A DNA stretch of 64,000 nt, taken from CF-39 sp035651155 (GTDB lineage Bacteria; Chloroflexota; Limnocylindria; P2-11E). Of the stretch, positions 56,321 through 64,000 are shown piece by piece. The notes beneath the pieces are model-generated. The model had not been told where the DNA came from, did no database searches, and saw only the letters and a program-made list of their open reading frames with translations. The stretch covers positions 28,089 to 92,088 of the forward strand of contig DASRGG010000030.1 of assembly GCA_035651155.1 (NCBI GenBank), given 5' to 3'. Within the stretch, counting starts at the first letter, position 1; every line of letters begins with the position of its first letter. Made by a program: the position numbers and the translations under genes.

Positions 56321-57010
56321 TCACCGATCGGCGTCCCCCGGCCACGCGCGTGACGCGAGCGCGGCCGGGTCGAGCACGGTGATGCCCGAGCGGCGCACGC
56401 GCACGATCCGCTCGTCGCGGAGCTCGCGCAGCGCACGCGCGACCACCTCGCGCACCGTGCCCGCGAGATCGGCGAGCTCCTGCTGGCTGACGTTCGCGAC
56501 GAGCGCGCCGCCCTCGGCCTCCTGTTCGCGCGCGGCGATCTCGAGCAGGTGGCGCGCGACGCGCTGCGGCACGGTCGCGAACGCCGTCGCCGCGATCTCG
56601 TGCCAGAGCGCATGCACCGTGCGCGTGAGCTCGCCCATGAGCACCCACGCGACAGCGGCGTCGTTGCGCGCGAGCTCCCGCAGCGTGTCCACGTCGAACT
56701 GCACACGGCGCGCGTCGGTGATCGCCTGCACGTGCAGGGGCGCCGGGCCGCCCTGCGCGCCGGCCACGCCGAGCACGTCGCCCTCCCGTGCGTAGCGCAC
56801 CGTCACCTGCCGTCCATCGGGGCCGGCGAAGTACGAGCGGAAGAGACCGCTCACGACGAGCCACAGCCGCGGCTCGCCGCCCGCGCGATAGGTCGTCGCT
56901 CCCGCCTCGACCGTCTCGAGCGCGGCACCCGACAGGAGTCGCTCGAGGGCGGGCCTGGGAAGATCGGCGAGGAAGCTGCGGGCGATGGCGGCGCGGACGC
57001 TGTCGTCCAT
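56321..57010 (-). CDS. Crp/Fnr family transcriptional regulator
   Basis: 229 residues: cyclic-nucleotide-binding-type sensor domain (GATTYRAGGEPRLWLVVSGLFRSYFAGPDGRQVTVRYAREGD), a long dimerisation helix, and a winged helix-turn-helix (NVSQQELADLAGTVREVVARALRELRDERIV). No cysteines for an Fe-S cluster, so it is not an FNR-type oxygen sensor; the effector is unknown. ATG 57010 is preferred to 57025 because GGAGG lies 8 bases upstream. It diverges from the carboxyltransferase gene and could regulate it. Confidence 0.88.
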   Translation of the reverse strand: MDDSVRAAIARSFLADLPRPALERLLSGAALETVEAGATTYRAGGEPRLWLVVSGLFRSYFAGPDGRQVTVRYAREGDVLGVAGAQGGPAPLHVQAITDARRVQFDVDTLRELARNDAAVAWVLMGELTRTVHALWHEIAATAFATVPQRVARHLLEIAAREQEAEGGALVANVSQQELADLAGTVREVVARALRELRDERIVRVRRSGITVLDPAALASRAWPGDADR

Positions 57011-57091
57011 CCTGCTGTCCTCCATCCGGCACCGATGGTAGGCGGCGCGCAGCCTCGTCCGTCCCGACCTAGCATCCCCACCGTGACGGTC

Positions 57092-58666
57092 ATGGCGACC
57101 TCGTTCGACCTCGCGAGCGAGGCGGCGCAGACGAACCGCGAAGCGATGCGCGCGCTCGTCGCGGAGCTCCGCGAGCGCCTCGCGAAGGCGCGGCTCGGCG
57201 GACCGGAGCGCGCGCGCCAGCGACACCTCGCCGCGGGCAAGCTGCTGCCGCGCGATCGCGTCGAGCGGCTCCTCGACCCGGGCACCGCGTTCCTCGAGCT
57301 CTCGCCGCTCGCCGCGTTCGGGATGTACGACGACGAGGCGCCCGGCGCGGGGATCATCACCGGCATCGGCCGCGTCAGGGGGACCACCTGCGTGATCGTC
57401 GCGAACGACGCGACGGTGAAGGGCGGCTCGTACTACCCGCTCACCGTGAAGAAGCATCTACGCGCGCAGGAGATCGCGCTCGAGAACCGCCTGCCGTGCA
57501 TCTACCTGGTCGACTCGGGTGGCGCGTTCCTGCCGCGCCAGGACGAGGTCTTCCCCGACCGCGATCACTTCGGGCGCATCTTCTACAACCAGGCGCGGCT
57601 GTCGGCGGCATCCGTGCCGCAGCTCGCGGCGGTGATGGGCTCCTGCACCGCCGGCGGCGCGTACGTGCCGGCCATGAGCGACGAGACGATCATCGTGAAG
57701 GGCCAGGGCACGATCTTCATCGGCGGGCCGCCGCTCGTGAAGGCCGCCACCGGCGTGGACGTGACCGCCGAGGAGCTGGGGGGCGCGGACGTGCACACGC
57801 GCGTCTCCGGCGTGGCCGACCACCTCGCGCTGAACGACCAGCACGCGATCGAGCTCGTGCGCGAGATCGTCGCCCAGCTCGACCGCCCGATCCACTGGGG
57901 CGGCGATCGCGCGGCGCCCGAGCCACCGGCGCTCGATCCGTCCGAGCTCTACGCGATCGTGCCGCGCGATCTGCGCACGCAGTACGACGTGCACGAGGTC
58001 ATCGCACGGCTCGTCGACGGGTCGCGCTTCCACGAGTTCAAAGCGCGCTACGGAACGACCCTGGTCTGCGGCTTCGCGCGCATCGAAGGCTTCCGCGTCG
58101 GCATCGTCGCGAACAACGGCGTGCTCTTCAGCGAATCCGCGCTCAAGGCCGCGCATTTCATCGAGCTCTGCGATCAGCGCCGCGTGCCACTCGTGTTCCT
58201 CCAGAACATCTCCGGATTCATGGTCGGCAAGGAGTACGAGAGCGGCGGCATCGCGAAGGACGGCGCGAAGATGGTCATGGCGGTCGCGTGCAGCGTGGTG
58301 CCGAAGTTCACCGTGATCATCGGCGGCTCCTTCGGCGCGGGGAACTACGGCATGGCCGGCCGCGCGTACCAGCCGCGGCAGCTCTGGATGTGGCCGAACG
58401 CGCGCATCAGCGTGATGGGCGGCGAGCAGGCCGCGACGGTCCTCTCGATGGTCGGCACGTTCGAGAGCGAGGACGAGCGCGAGCGCTTCAAGGCCCGCAT
58501 CCGCGAGCAGTACGAGGCGCAGGGGTCGCCCTACTACTCGACCGCGCGCATCTGGGACGACGGCGTCATCGATCCGCTCGACACGCGCACGGTGCTGGCG
58601 CTCGGCATCGCCGCGGCGCGGCACGCGCCGATCGACGAGCCGCGCTACGGCGTCTTCAGGATGTAG
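57092..58666 (+). CDS. Acyl-CoA carboxylase beta subunit (methylcrotonyl-CoA carboxylase-like)
   Basis: 524-residue carboxyltransferase. RDRVERLLDPGTAFLELSPLAA, SGGAFLPRQDEVFPDRDHFGRIFYNQARLSA and GGSFGAGNYGMAGRAY... are diagnostic for MccB/LiuB rather than propionyl-CoA carboxylase. It transfers CO2 from carboxybiotin to 3-methylcrotonyl-CoA in leucine degradation. The alpha subunit gene is at 61237. A GTG at 57083 is an alternative start. Confidence 0.9.
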   Translation: MATSFDLASEAAQTNREAMRALVAELRERLAKARLGGPERARQRHLAAGKLLPRDRVERLLDPGTAFLELSPLAAFGMYDDEAPGAGIITGIGRVRGTTCVIVANDATVKGGSYYPLTVKKHLRAQEIALENRLPCIYLVDSGGAFLPRQDEVFPDRDHFGRIFYNQARLSAASVPQLAAVMGSCTAGGAYVPAMSDETIIVKGQGTIFIGGPPLVKAATGVDVTAEELGGADVHTRVSGVADHLALNDQHAIELVREIVAQLDRPIHWGGDRAAPEPPALDPSELYAIVPRDLRTQYDVHEVIARLVDGSRFHEFKARYGTTLVCGFARIEGFRVGIVANNGVLFSESALKAAHFIELCDQRRVPLVFLQNISGFMVGKEYESGGIAKDGAKMVMAVACSVVPKFTVIIGGSFGAGNYGMAGRAYQPRQLWMWPNARISVMGGEQAATVLSMVGTFESEDERERFKARIREQYEAQGSPYYSTARIWDDGVIDPLDTRTVLALGIAAARHAPIDEPRYGVFRM

Positions 58667-59513
58667 GACTCGCCGCGCCGACCCGGGCGCGCGCGACGAT
58701 CTGACGCAGCCTCCGCACATCGACGTCGCGAGGGCCGCTCCGCCGCTCGCCGGGGACCTCGAGGATCCATGGGACGCGTCGCAGCTCGTCGATCTCCGCG
58801 AGGAGACGCAGCCCGCGCGCGCCGATCGCCCCCTCGCCCGGGTTCGCGTGAAGGTCGCGTCGCGAACCGGCGGGCGCGCGCGAATCGTTCGCGTGGACGA
58901 GACGGACATCCGCCAGGAGCCCGGCGTCGCGCCATTCGTCCGCGAACCGGCGCACGCCGGACGCGCGCGACAGGTCCCAACCCGCGCCATGCGCGTGCGC
59001 CGTGTCGAGGCAGAGACCGGCGTCGACGCCGGCCTCGCGCAGGGCGGTGACGAGTGAGCGGAGCTCGCTCGCCGACGCGCCGAGGATGCCGCCGCCGCCG
59101 GCCATGTTCTCGATGAGGAGCGGGACGCGCGCGGCGGCGAGGCGCCACGACTCGCCGAGCGCGAGCACCACCTGCTCGCGGACGGCGGCGAACCCACGGC
59201 CCTGATGCGACCCCGGATGCACGACGACCGCGCGCAGCCCGGCGCGGGCCGAGGCGCGCAGCGCGCGCGCGACCATCTCGATCGATCGGGAGCGCAGCAG
59301 CGCGTCGGCGGTCGCGACGTTCGCGAGATACGGGACGTGCACGTATCCCGGGAGCCCGTGCCGCGCGAGCAGCACCCCGAGGCGATCGAGCTCGTCGAAC
59401 GGAAGCTCGGACCTCGGATAGCGGCGGTTCCGGTCGACGAATACCTGCACGGCCGCGGCACCCATCGCGACCGCGCGGCCGGCGGCGTTCGACACGCCGC
59501 CTGCCGCGGACAC
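58656..59513 (-). CDS. nfo: Endonuclease IV (AP endonuclease)
   Basis: 285 residues with all the zinc-ligand segments: HVPYLANVA, VVHPGSHQG, LLIENMAG, LCLDTAHAHGAG, LVHANDSRA, HANPGEGAI and ILEVPGE. It cuts at abasic sites. The GTG start at 59513 falls inside the first beta strand: typical family sequence (VVVGAQVSAAGG) continues upstream with no usual start codon. It overlaps the carboxyltransferase 3' end by 11 bases, convergent. Confidence 0.88.
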   Translation of the reverse strand: MSAAGGVSNAAGRAVAMGAAAVQVFVDRNRRYPRSELPFDELDRLGVLLARHGLPGYVHVPYLANVATADALLRSRSIEMVARALRASARAGLRAVVVHPGSHQGRGFAAVREQVVLALGESWRLAAARVPLLIENMAGGGGILGASASELRSLVTALREAGVDAGLCLDTAHAHGAGWDLSRASGVRRFADEWRDAGLLADVRLVHANDSRAPAGSRRDLHANPGEGAIGARGLRLLAEIDELRRVPWILEVPGERRSGPRDVDVRRLRQIVARARVGAASPTS

Positions 59514-59888
59514 CTGCGCGCCGACGACGACGGACGGCGCGAGGGGGCGGTGACCGCCCGGACCGCGACGGGAAGCTGATCGATGTCGAACGACTTCATG
59601 ATGACGCGCATCAGCTCGGCGATGTCGCTGTCGTCATCGAGGACGAGGACGCGTTGCACAAGCCGCAGAGTGAGGGCCACCCGAGCGCCTCATCGACCCA
59701 TCGCGGTCGCGGCCGCGGCCGCGGCGGCGAACACGCTCCCGCCAGCCGACGAGCGGCGCATCCAGACGCTTTCCGACACGCGCTCGCCGCCTGCCCGGCG
59801 CACGTCATCGGCCGCGGCCGGTCCGCCGTTCGACAAGCCGCGCGACGACCCATCCGGCCTCTCGCCCCAGGCCGCTAGGCTCTCGCCC
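59514..59888. other. Intergenic region with a response-regulator remnant
   Basis: On the minus strand from an ATG at 59680, about 40 codons encode QRVLVLDDDSDIAELMRVI, the start of a CheY-like receiver, before the frame runs into unrelated sequence over the nfo start. It looks like a truncated receiver gene. Nothing else is recognised on either strand. Confidence 0.4.
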
Positions 59889-60389
59889 GTGGACGTCCGC
59901 GAGCTGCGCCGCATGAAGGACGAGCTCTTCGCGAGCTCCAACGACTCTCCGCTCACGCTCGAGCAGCGCGCCACGTTCGGCGGACTCCGCTACTTCGACC
60001 CGGACCCGCGGTACCGATTCGAAGTGACGCTCGACCGCGCCGAGCCCGGCCCGCCCGAGGAGATCCAGACGAACGACGGGCGCGTGCAGCGGCTCGGGCG
60101 CGCCGGGACGCTCAGGTTCGAGGTCGACGGCAGGCCGGCGTCGCTCGTCGCGTACGAGCGGGGCGGCGAGCTCTTCATCCCCTTCCGCGACGCTACGAGC
60201 GACGGCGACACGTACGGCGCAGGCCGCTACGTCGAGGCGCATCCGCTCGGCGGCGATCGCTACGAGCTCGACTTCAACACCGCATACAACCCGTACTGCG
60301 CGTACAACGAGAACTGGAGCTGCCCGCTCCCGCCTCGCTCGAACTGGCTCGCTGTCGCGATACGCGCCGGAGAGAAGGCCTTCCACTAG
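59889..60389 (+). CDS. DUF1684 family protein
   Basis: 166 residues matching the DUF1684 pattern: an N-terminal helix (LRRMKDELFASSNDSPL), a beta-rich middle (FEVDGRPASLVAYERGGELFIPFRDATSDGDTYGAGRY) and the family signature DFNTAYNPYCAYNENWSCPLPP with a final AGEKAF. Function unknown. The GTG at 59889 is chosen because family similarity starts there. Confidence 0.85.
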   Translation: MDVRELRRMKDELFASSNDSPLTLEQRATFGGLRYFDPDPRYRFEVTLDRAEPGPPEEIQTNDGRVQRLGRAGTLRFEVDGRPASLVAYERGGELFIPFRDATSDGDTYGAGRYVEAHPLGGDRYELDFNTAYNPYCAYNENWSCPLPPRSNWLAVAIRAGEKAFH

Positions 60390-60460
60390 CGTCTCGCCGC
60401 CGCCGGCGCGACGACGCTGCCGGGCGCGCACGGCCCGTTCGCGGCACACTCACCGCACAG

Positions 60461-61240
60461 ATGGCCGGCGAAGTCGTCAAGTCCGAGCGTGACGGGCGCG
60501 GTGTGGTGTGGATCACGCTCGCGCGGCCGGAGCGCCGGAACGCGTTCGACGCGGAGCTGATCGCGGCGCTCATCGCGACGCTCGGCCGCATCGATCTGTC
60601 GGCGCGCGCGGTCGTGCTCCGCGGCGAAGGCGAGGCCTTCTGCGCGGGGGCGGACCTCAACTGGATGAGGAGCATGGTCGACTACGGCCTGGAGCAGAAC
60701 CTCGCCGACTCGCGGGCGCTCGCCGCGATGTTCCGCGCGCTCGACGAGCTGCCGATGCCGCTGCTCGCGCGCGTGCAGGGCGCGGCGATCGGCGGCGGCG
60801 CCGGCCTCGTGGCGACGGCGGACATCGCGGTGGCGTCGACCGACGCGGTCTTCGGCTTCAGCGAGGCGCGCCTCGGGATCATCCCGGCGGTGGTCTCGCC
60901 GTACGTCGTGCGCAAGATCGGCGCGGGTCACGCGACCGCGCTGTTCGTCACGGGCCTGCGCTTCGACGCCGGGCGCGCCCACGAGATCGGCCTCGTGGAG
61001 GCGGTGGAGGATCCGGGCGAGCTCGACGCCAAGCTCGAGCTGTACCTCGACGCGGTCGTCGCGGGCGGACCCCATGCGGTGAACGCGGCGAAGCGGATCG
61101 TGCGCGAGGTCGCGGGACGCCCCATCGCCGAGGTCCGCGAGCTGACCGTGGAGCGCATCGCCGCGCTCCGGGTCTCGGCCGAAGGGCAGGAGGGCATGCG
61201 CGCGTTCCTCGAGCGGCGCCCTGCGCGCTGGGAGACGTGA
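60461..61240 (+). CDS. Enoyl-CoA hydratase, methylglutaconyl-CoA hydratase-like (LiuC)
   Basis: 259-residue crotonase. FCAGADLNWMRSM and EARLGIIPAVVSPYVVRKIG are characteristic of methylglutaconyl-CoA hydratases (AUH/LiuC), the step after methylcrotonyl-CoA carboxylation in leucine degradation. GTGA overlap with the biotin carboxylase subunit supports that pathway. Confidence 0.88.
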   Translation: MAGEVVKSERDGRGVVWITLARPERRNAFDAELIAALIATLGRIDLSARAVVLRGEGEAFCAGADLNWMRSMVDYGLEQNLADSRALAAMFRALDELPMPLLARVQGAAIGGGAGLVATADIAVASTDAVFGFSEARLGIIPAVVSPYVVRKIGAGHATALFVTGLRFDAGRAHEIGLVEAVEDPGELDAKLELYLDAVVAGGPHAVNAAKRIVREVAGRPIAEVRELTVERIAALRVSAEGQEGMRAFLERRPARWET

Positions 61241-63156
61241 CCGCCGTTCTCGTCGCGAACCGTGGCGAGATCGCGCGGCGCATCTTCCGCACGGCTCGGC
61301 GCATGGGATTCCGCACGATCGCGGCCTATTCGGACGCCGACGCCGCGCTGCCGTTCGTTCGTGAGGCCGACGTCGCGGTGCGGCTCGGTCCCGCCCCCGC
61401 GCGCGAGTCGTATCTCGACGTCGAGCGGATCGTGCGGGCCGCGCGCGACGCGGGCGCCGATTTCGTCCATCCGGGCTACGGCTTCCTCGCGGAGGCGCCG
61501 CAGCTCGCGACCGCCGTCGCGGATGCGGGCATGCGCTTCGTGGGTCCGACGCCCGCCGTCCTGGCCGCGCTCGGGGACAAGGTGCAGGCGAAGGAGATCG
61601 CGCGGCGCGCGCACGTCCCCGTGCTCCCCGGCCACGCGAGCGACGACCAGCGCGACGAAGCGTTCCTCGACGCCGCGCGCCGCATCGGCTACCCGGTGAT
61701 GGTGAAACCCGTCGCCGGCGGTGGCGGCATCGGCATGCAGCGCGTCCGCGAGGAATCCGCGCTGCGAGAGTCGCTCGCGAAGGCGCGCCGGATCGCGAGC
61801 ACGTCGTTCGGCGACGAGCGCCTCATGCTCGAACGCCTCGTCGAGCGACCGCGCCACGTCGAGGTCCAGATCGTCGCCGACACGCACGGCGGCATCGCCG
61901 CGCTCGGCGAGCGCGACTGCTCGACGCAGCGGCGCCATCAGAAGATCCTCGAGGAATCTCCCGCGCCGTCCCTCGACGACGCGCAGCGCCGGGCGCTCGC
62001 GGACGCCGCGATCGCCGTCGCGCGCGAGGCCGGATACACCAACGCCGGAACGGTCGAGTTCGCGGTCGACGACCGCGGCTCCTTCTACTTCCTCGAGGTG
62101 AACGCGCGGCTCCAGGTCGAGCATCCGGTGACCGAGCTCGTGTGGGACGTGGATCTGGTCGAGCAGCAGCTGCGGGTCGCGCTCGGCGAGCGGCTCGCGC
62201 TGAAGGAGCCGGCGCCGCGCGGGCACGCCATCGAGGTACGGCTTTACGCCGAGGATGTCGACGCGGGCTTCCTGCCCTCGAGCGGACCGCTGGTCCACGT
62301 GCGCTGGCCGGAAGGCATCCGCGTCGACGCGGGCTACGACGAGGGCAACGCGGTCACGCGCCACTACGACCCGCTCGTCGCGAAGCTCATCGCGCACGGA
62401 CCGCACCGCAAGCTCGCGCTCGCGAAGCTCGACGAGGCGCTCGCGGGCACCGAGGTCCTCGGCGTGCGCACGAATCTCGCGTTCCTCCGCGGGCTCGTCG
62501 CGCATCCCGACGTGCAGCGCGGCAAGATCGACACGGAGCTCGTGGCCCACGAGTTCGAGCGCCTTCTCCCCGACGGCCGCGACGCGACGCCCGCCGCGCT
62601 CGCGCTCGGCGCGGCGGCACTCGCGTCGGCGGCGCGCGTGGACGGCGACCCGTGGAGCGAGGTGGGCGCGTTCCGCGTCGGCGGCACTCCTCGCACGACG
62701 GTCGTGCTGCGCGATGGGGTCCACGAGCACGCGATGTCGGTGAGCGGCGCGGGACCGTACGAGGTCGACGGCCACGTCGCGGCCCGCGACGCGCGCGAGG
62801 CGCACGCGTGGACGCTCGACGGCGCGCCGGCGGCAGCGGCGATCGACGGGACGCGCGCGTGGGTCGCCATCGCCGGACGCGCGTTCGAGCTCGACACCGC
62901 GCCGCCCGAGCGGGCGATCGACGTCGCGCGCGCGGGCGAGGTGGACGCTCCGATGCCCGGCGTCGTCATCGCCGTGCACGCGAGGCCCGACGAGCGTGTC
63001 CGCCGCGGCGATCTGCTCTTCACGGTCGAGGCGATGAAGATGGAGCTGCGGGTGGAAGCGCCGAGCGACGGGCGCGTGACGCGCGTGCTCGCGTCCGTCG
63101 GACAGACGGTTGAGCGCGGGCAGCGTCTCGCGGACTTCGAGCCGGAGCCCGGTTAG
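61237..63156 (+). CDS. Acyl-CoA carboxylase alpha subunit (biotin carboxylase + biotin carrier)
   Basis: 639 residues. Biotin carboxylase domain (about 1-450): VLVANRGEIARRIFRTARRMG, ATP site VKPVAGGGGIGMQ and EVNARLQVEHPVTELV. A middle linker follows, then a C-terminal biotinyl domain with the biotin-accepting lysine in VEAMKMELRV. With the beta subunit at 57092 it forms 3-methylcrotonyl-CoA carboxylase; biotin protein ligase is not in the window. Confidence 0.93.
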   Translation: MTAVLVANRGEIARRIFRTARRMGFRTIAAYSDADAALPFVREADVAVRLGPAPARESYLDVERIVRAARDAGADFVHPGYGFLAEAPQLATAVADAGMRFVGPTPAVLAALGDKVQAKEIARRAHVPVLPGHASDDQRDEAFLDAARRIGYPVMVKPVAGGGGIGMQRVREESALRESLAKARRIASTSFGDERLMLERLVERPRHVEVQIVADTHGGIAALGERDCSTQRRHQKILEESPAPSLDDAQRRALADAAIAVAREAGYTNAGTVEFAVDDRGSFYFLEVNARLQVEHPVTELVWDVDLVEQQLRVALGERLALKEPAPRGHAIEVRLYAEDVDAGFLPSSGPLVHVRWPEGIRVDAGYDEGNAVTRHYDPLVAKLIAHGPHRKLALAKLDEALAGTEVLGVRTNLAFLRGLVAHPDVQRGKIDTELVAHEFERLLPDGRDATPAALALGAAALASAARVDGDPWSEVGAFRVGGTPRTTVVLRDGVHEHAMSVSGAGPYEVDGHVAARDAREAHAWTLDGAPAAAAIDGTRAWVAIAGRAFELDTAPPERAIDVARAGEVDAPMPGVVIAVHARPDERVRRGDLLFTVEAMKMELRVEAPSDGRVTRVLASVGQTVERGQRLADFEPEPG

Positions 63157-63162
63157 CTCAGC

Positions 63163-63756
63163 TCACCACCCGCCGCGGTGGACCACGTCGCCCGCCGGAC
63201 GGTGGCCGAGCTTCAGCGAGGGTGACGGCCGGTCCTTCGGCTTCGGATGGCCGACGGCGATCGTTCCGATCGCGGTGTACTCGTCGGGGACGCCGAACGC
63301 CGCGCGAAGCTTCGCCTGATCGCTGACGCCGAAGAAGACGGCGCCGAGGCCCGCGTCGACCGCGGTGAGCAGGATGTTCATCGCGGCCATGCCCGTGTCG
63401 ATGTACCAGTACGGCACCGGCCAGCGCTTCTCGTCGCGGTCCGTCCAGCCTTTGTCGGGAAGGGCGTATCTCGCGAGGTACCGGCCCTTGTTCGAAAGGC
63501 ACACGATGAGGACCGGCGCGTTGAACATGTCCGGCCAGCCGAACTCGCCGCGCCGCGGCTCCGGCCAGAGCGCGTCCCAGTACCGGCGCGCTTCGTCCTT
63601 TCCCTCGAGCACGAGGAACGCCCAGCCCTGGCTGAATCCGGCGGAGGGCGCGCGCTGCGCGTTCGCGAGCATCCGCTCGACGATCGCGTGGTCGACGGGG
63701 CGATCCTCGAAGCTCCGGACCATCTTGCGCCTGCGCACGACGTCCTGGAACTCCAC
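63163..63756 (-). CDS. Nitroreductase family FMN protein
   Basis: 197 residues of the nitroreductase fold: the FMN-phosphate RRRKMVRSFEDRPVD motif near the N-terminus, ANAQRAPSAGFSQGWAFLV, and AAMNILLTAVDAGLGAVFFGV. Members reduce nitro compounds, quinones or flavin-linked cofactors; the precise substrate cannot be read here. It converges on the carboxylase gene. Confidence 0.85.
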   Translation of the reverse strand: MEFQDVVRRRKMVRSFEDRPVDHAIVERMLANAQRAPSAGFSQGWAFLVLEGKDEARRYWDALWPEPRRGEFGWPDMFNAPVLIVCLSNKGRYLARYALPDKGWTDRDEKRWPVPYWYIDTGMAAMNILLTAVDAGLGAVFFGVSDQAKLRAAFGVPDEYTAIGTIAVGHPKPKDRPSPSLKLGHRPAGDVVHRGGW

Positions 63757-63921
63757 GTGCTGACTGTACGATGCGACTCGATCGCCGTGGATCGTGTCGT
63801 AGCTCGCGGCGATCGGCTTGCGCGCGGTCCCCGCCGGCCGCGACAGCGATGCCGCGCGCCTAGTGTTCCGTTCCGTAAGTCATGATAAGCTTCTCTCGAT
63901 CGTCAGGCTGGAGGGAAGACC

Positions 63922-64000
63922 ATGGCCACTGCCCCGCTCGCGGTCGAGCTGCGCGACACAGAACGTTCCGAGCTGGAGCGACTGCGGCGCTCCAGCGCAG
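63922..64000 (+). CDS. Probable transposase, N-terminus only
   Basis: The last 79 bases encode MATAPLAVELRDTERSELER... after a GGAGGGA site. The pattern of an alpha-helical LxxxERxELERLRR start resembles the N-terminal HTH of IS630-type transposases. Only 26 residues are visible, so the call is tentative. Confidence 0.4.
   Translation, partial: MATAPLAVELRDTERSELERLRRSSA

Overview
This is a contiguous window of a high-GC bacterial chromosome with dense, mostly operonic genes and many GTG starts. It has almost no intergenic space outside the rRNA region. The gene order, the large (Alu-bearing) SRP RNA, the clpC-radA-yacL and tRNA-Ser/SRP RNA-dnaX-ebfC-recR arrangements, and the acyl-CoA-centred metabolism suggest an uncultured soil or sediment Chloroflexota (Limnocylindria-like). 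That placement is inference; the 16S rRNA exons would settle it.

Layout. 1-5514 (minus): partial YacL, radA, clpC and a four-repeat S1 protein. 5537-8380 (plus): a GAF-receiver-LuxR regulator and a FliA/WhiG-type sigma factor with a structured untranslated stretch between them. 8407-9972 (minus): a LAGLIDADG-like protein and an APH-type kinase. 10027-18201 (minus): one rRNA locus in the order 16S, tRNA-Ile, tRNA-Ala, 23S, 5S. 18248-21507 (minus): tRNA-Ser(CGA), tRNA-Ser(GGA), SRP RNA, dnaX, ebfC, recR. 21554-29015: an MFS transporter, class I aldolase, tadA and a complete branched-chain-amino-acid-type ABC importer. 29131-39199 (minus): thiolase, three enoyl-CoA hydratases, an IpdAB/Gct-like CoA-transferase pair and a benzoate-CoA-ligase-like enzyme (an aromatic/acyl-CoA catabolic block), interrupted by a MutM-like glycosylase, a kinase-like protein and a hypothetical. 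39323-46580: aldehyde dehydrogenase, SDR, class V aminotransferase, ABC exporter, TauE and LysE. 46589-52315: an operator-controlled fatty-acid beta-oxidation operon ending in its TetR regulator. 52299-56278: a beta-propeller lipoprotein, a mannosyltransferase-like membrane protein, two tRNA-Arg genes and decayed HNH nuclease genes. 56321-63156: a Crp/Fnr regulator and 3-methylcrotonyl-CoA-carboxylase-type leucine catabolism genes around endonuclease IV. 63163-64000: a nitroreductase and the start of an apparent transposase.

The standout feature is the rRNA locus. Both large rRNA genes are interrupted by self-splicing group I introns: three in 23S (after E. coli positions 1917, 1931 and 2604) and two in 16S (after 788 and 1498). 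I located each from the conserved rRNA exons, from a P1 helix with the U-G wobble at the 5' splice site, and from the R and S core elements. Removing them leaves about 1.50 kb (16S) and 3.00 kb (23S), the expected mature sizes. One intron carries an intact LAGLIDADG homing endonuclease, one a decayed copy, and three have none. All five sites lie in functional centres of the ribosome. The 5S gene appears to be transcribed separately from its own promoter.

Metabolically the window describes an aerobic heterotroph that imports amino acids, activates aromatic or fatty acids to CoA thioesters, and runs beta-oxidation and leucine degradation.
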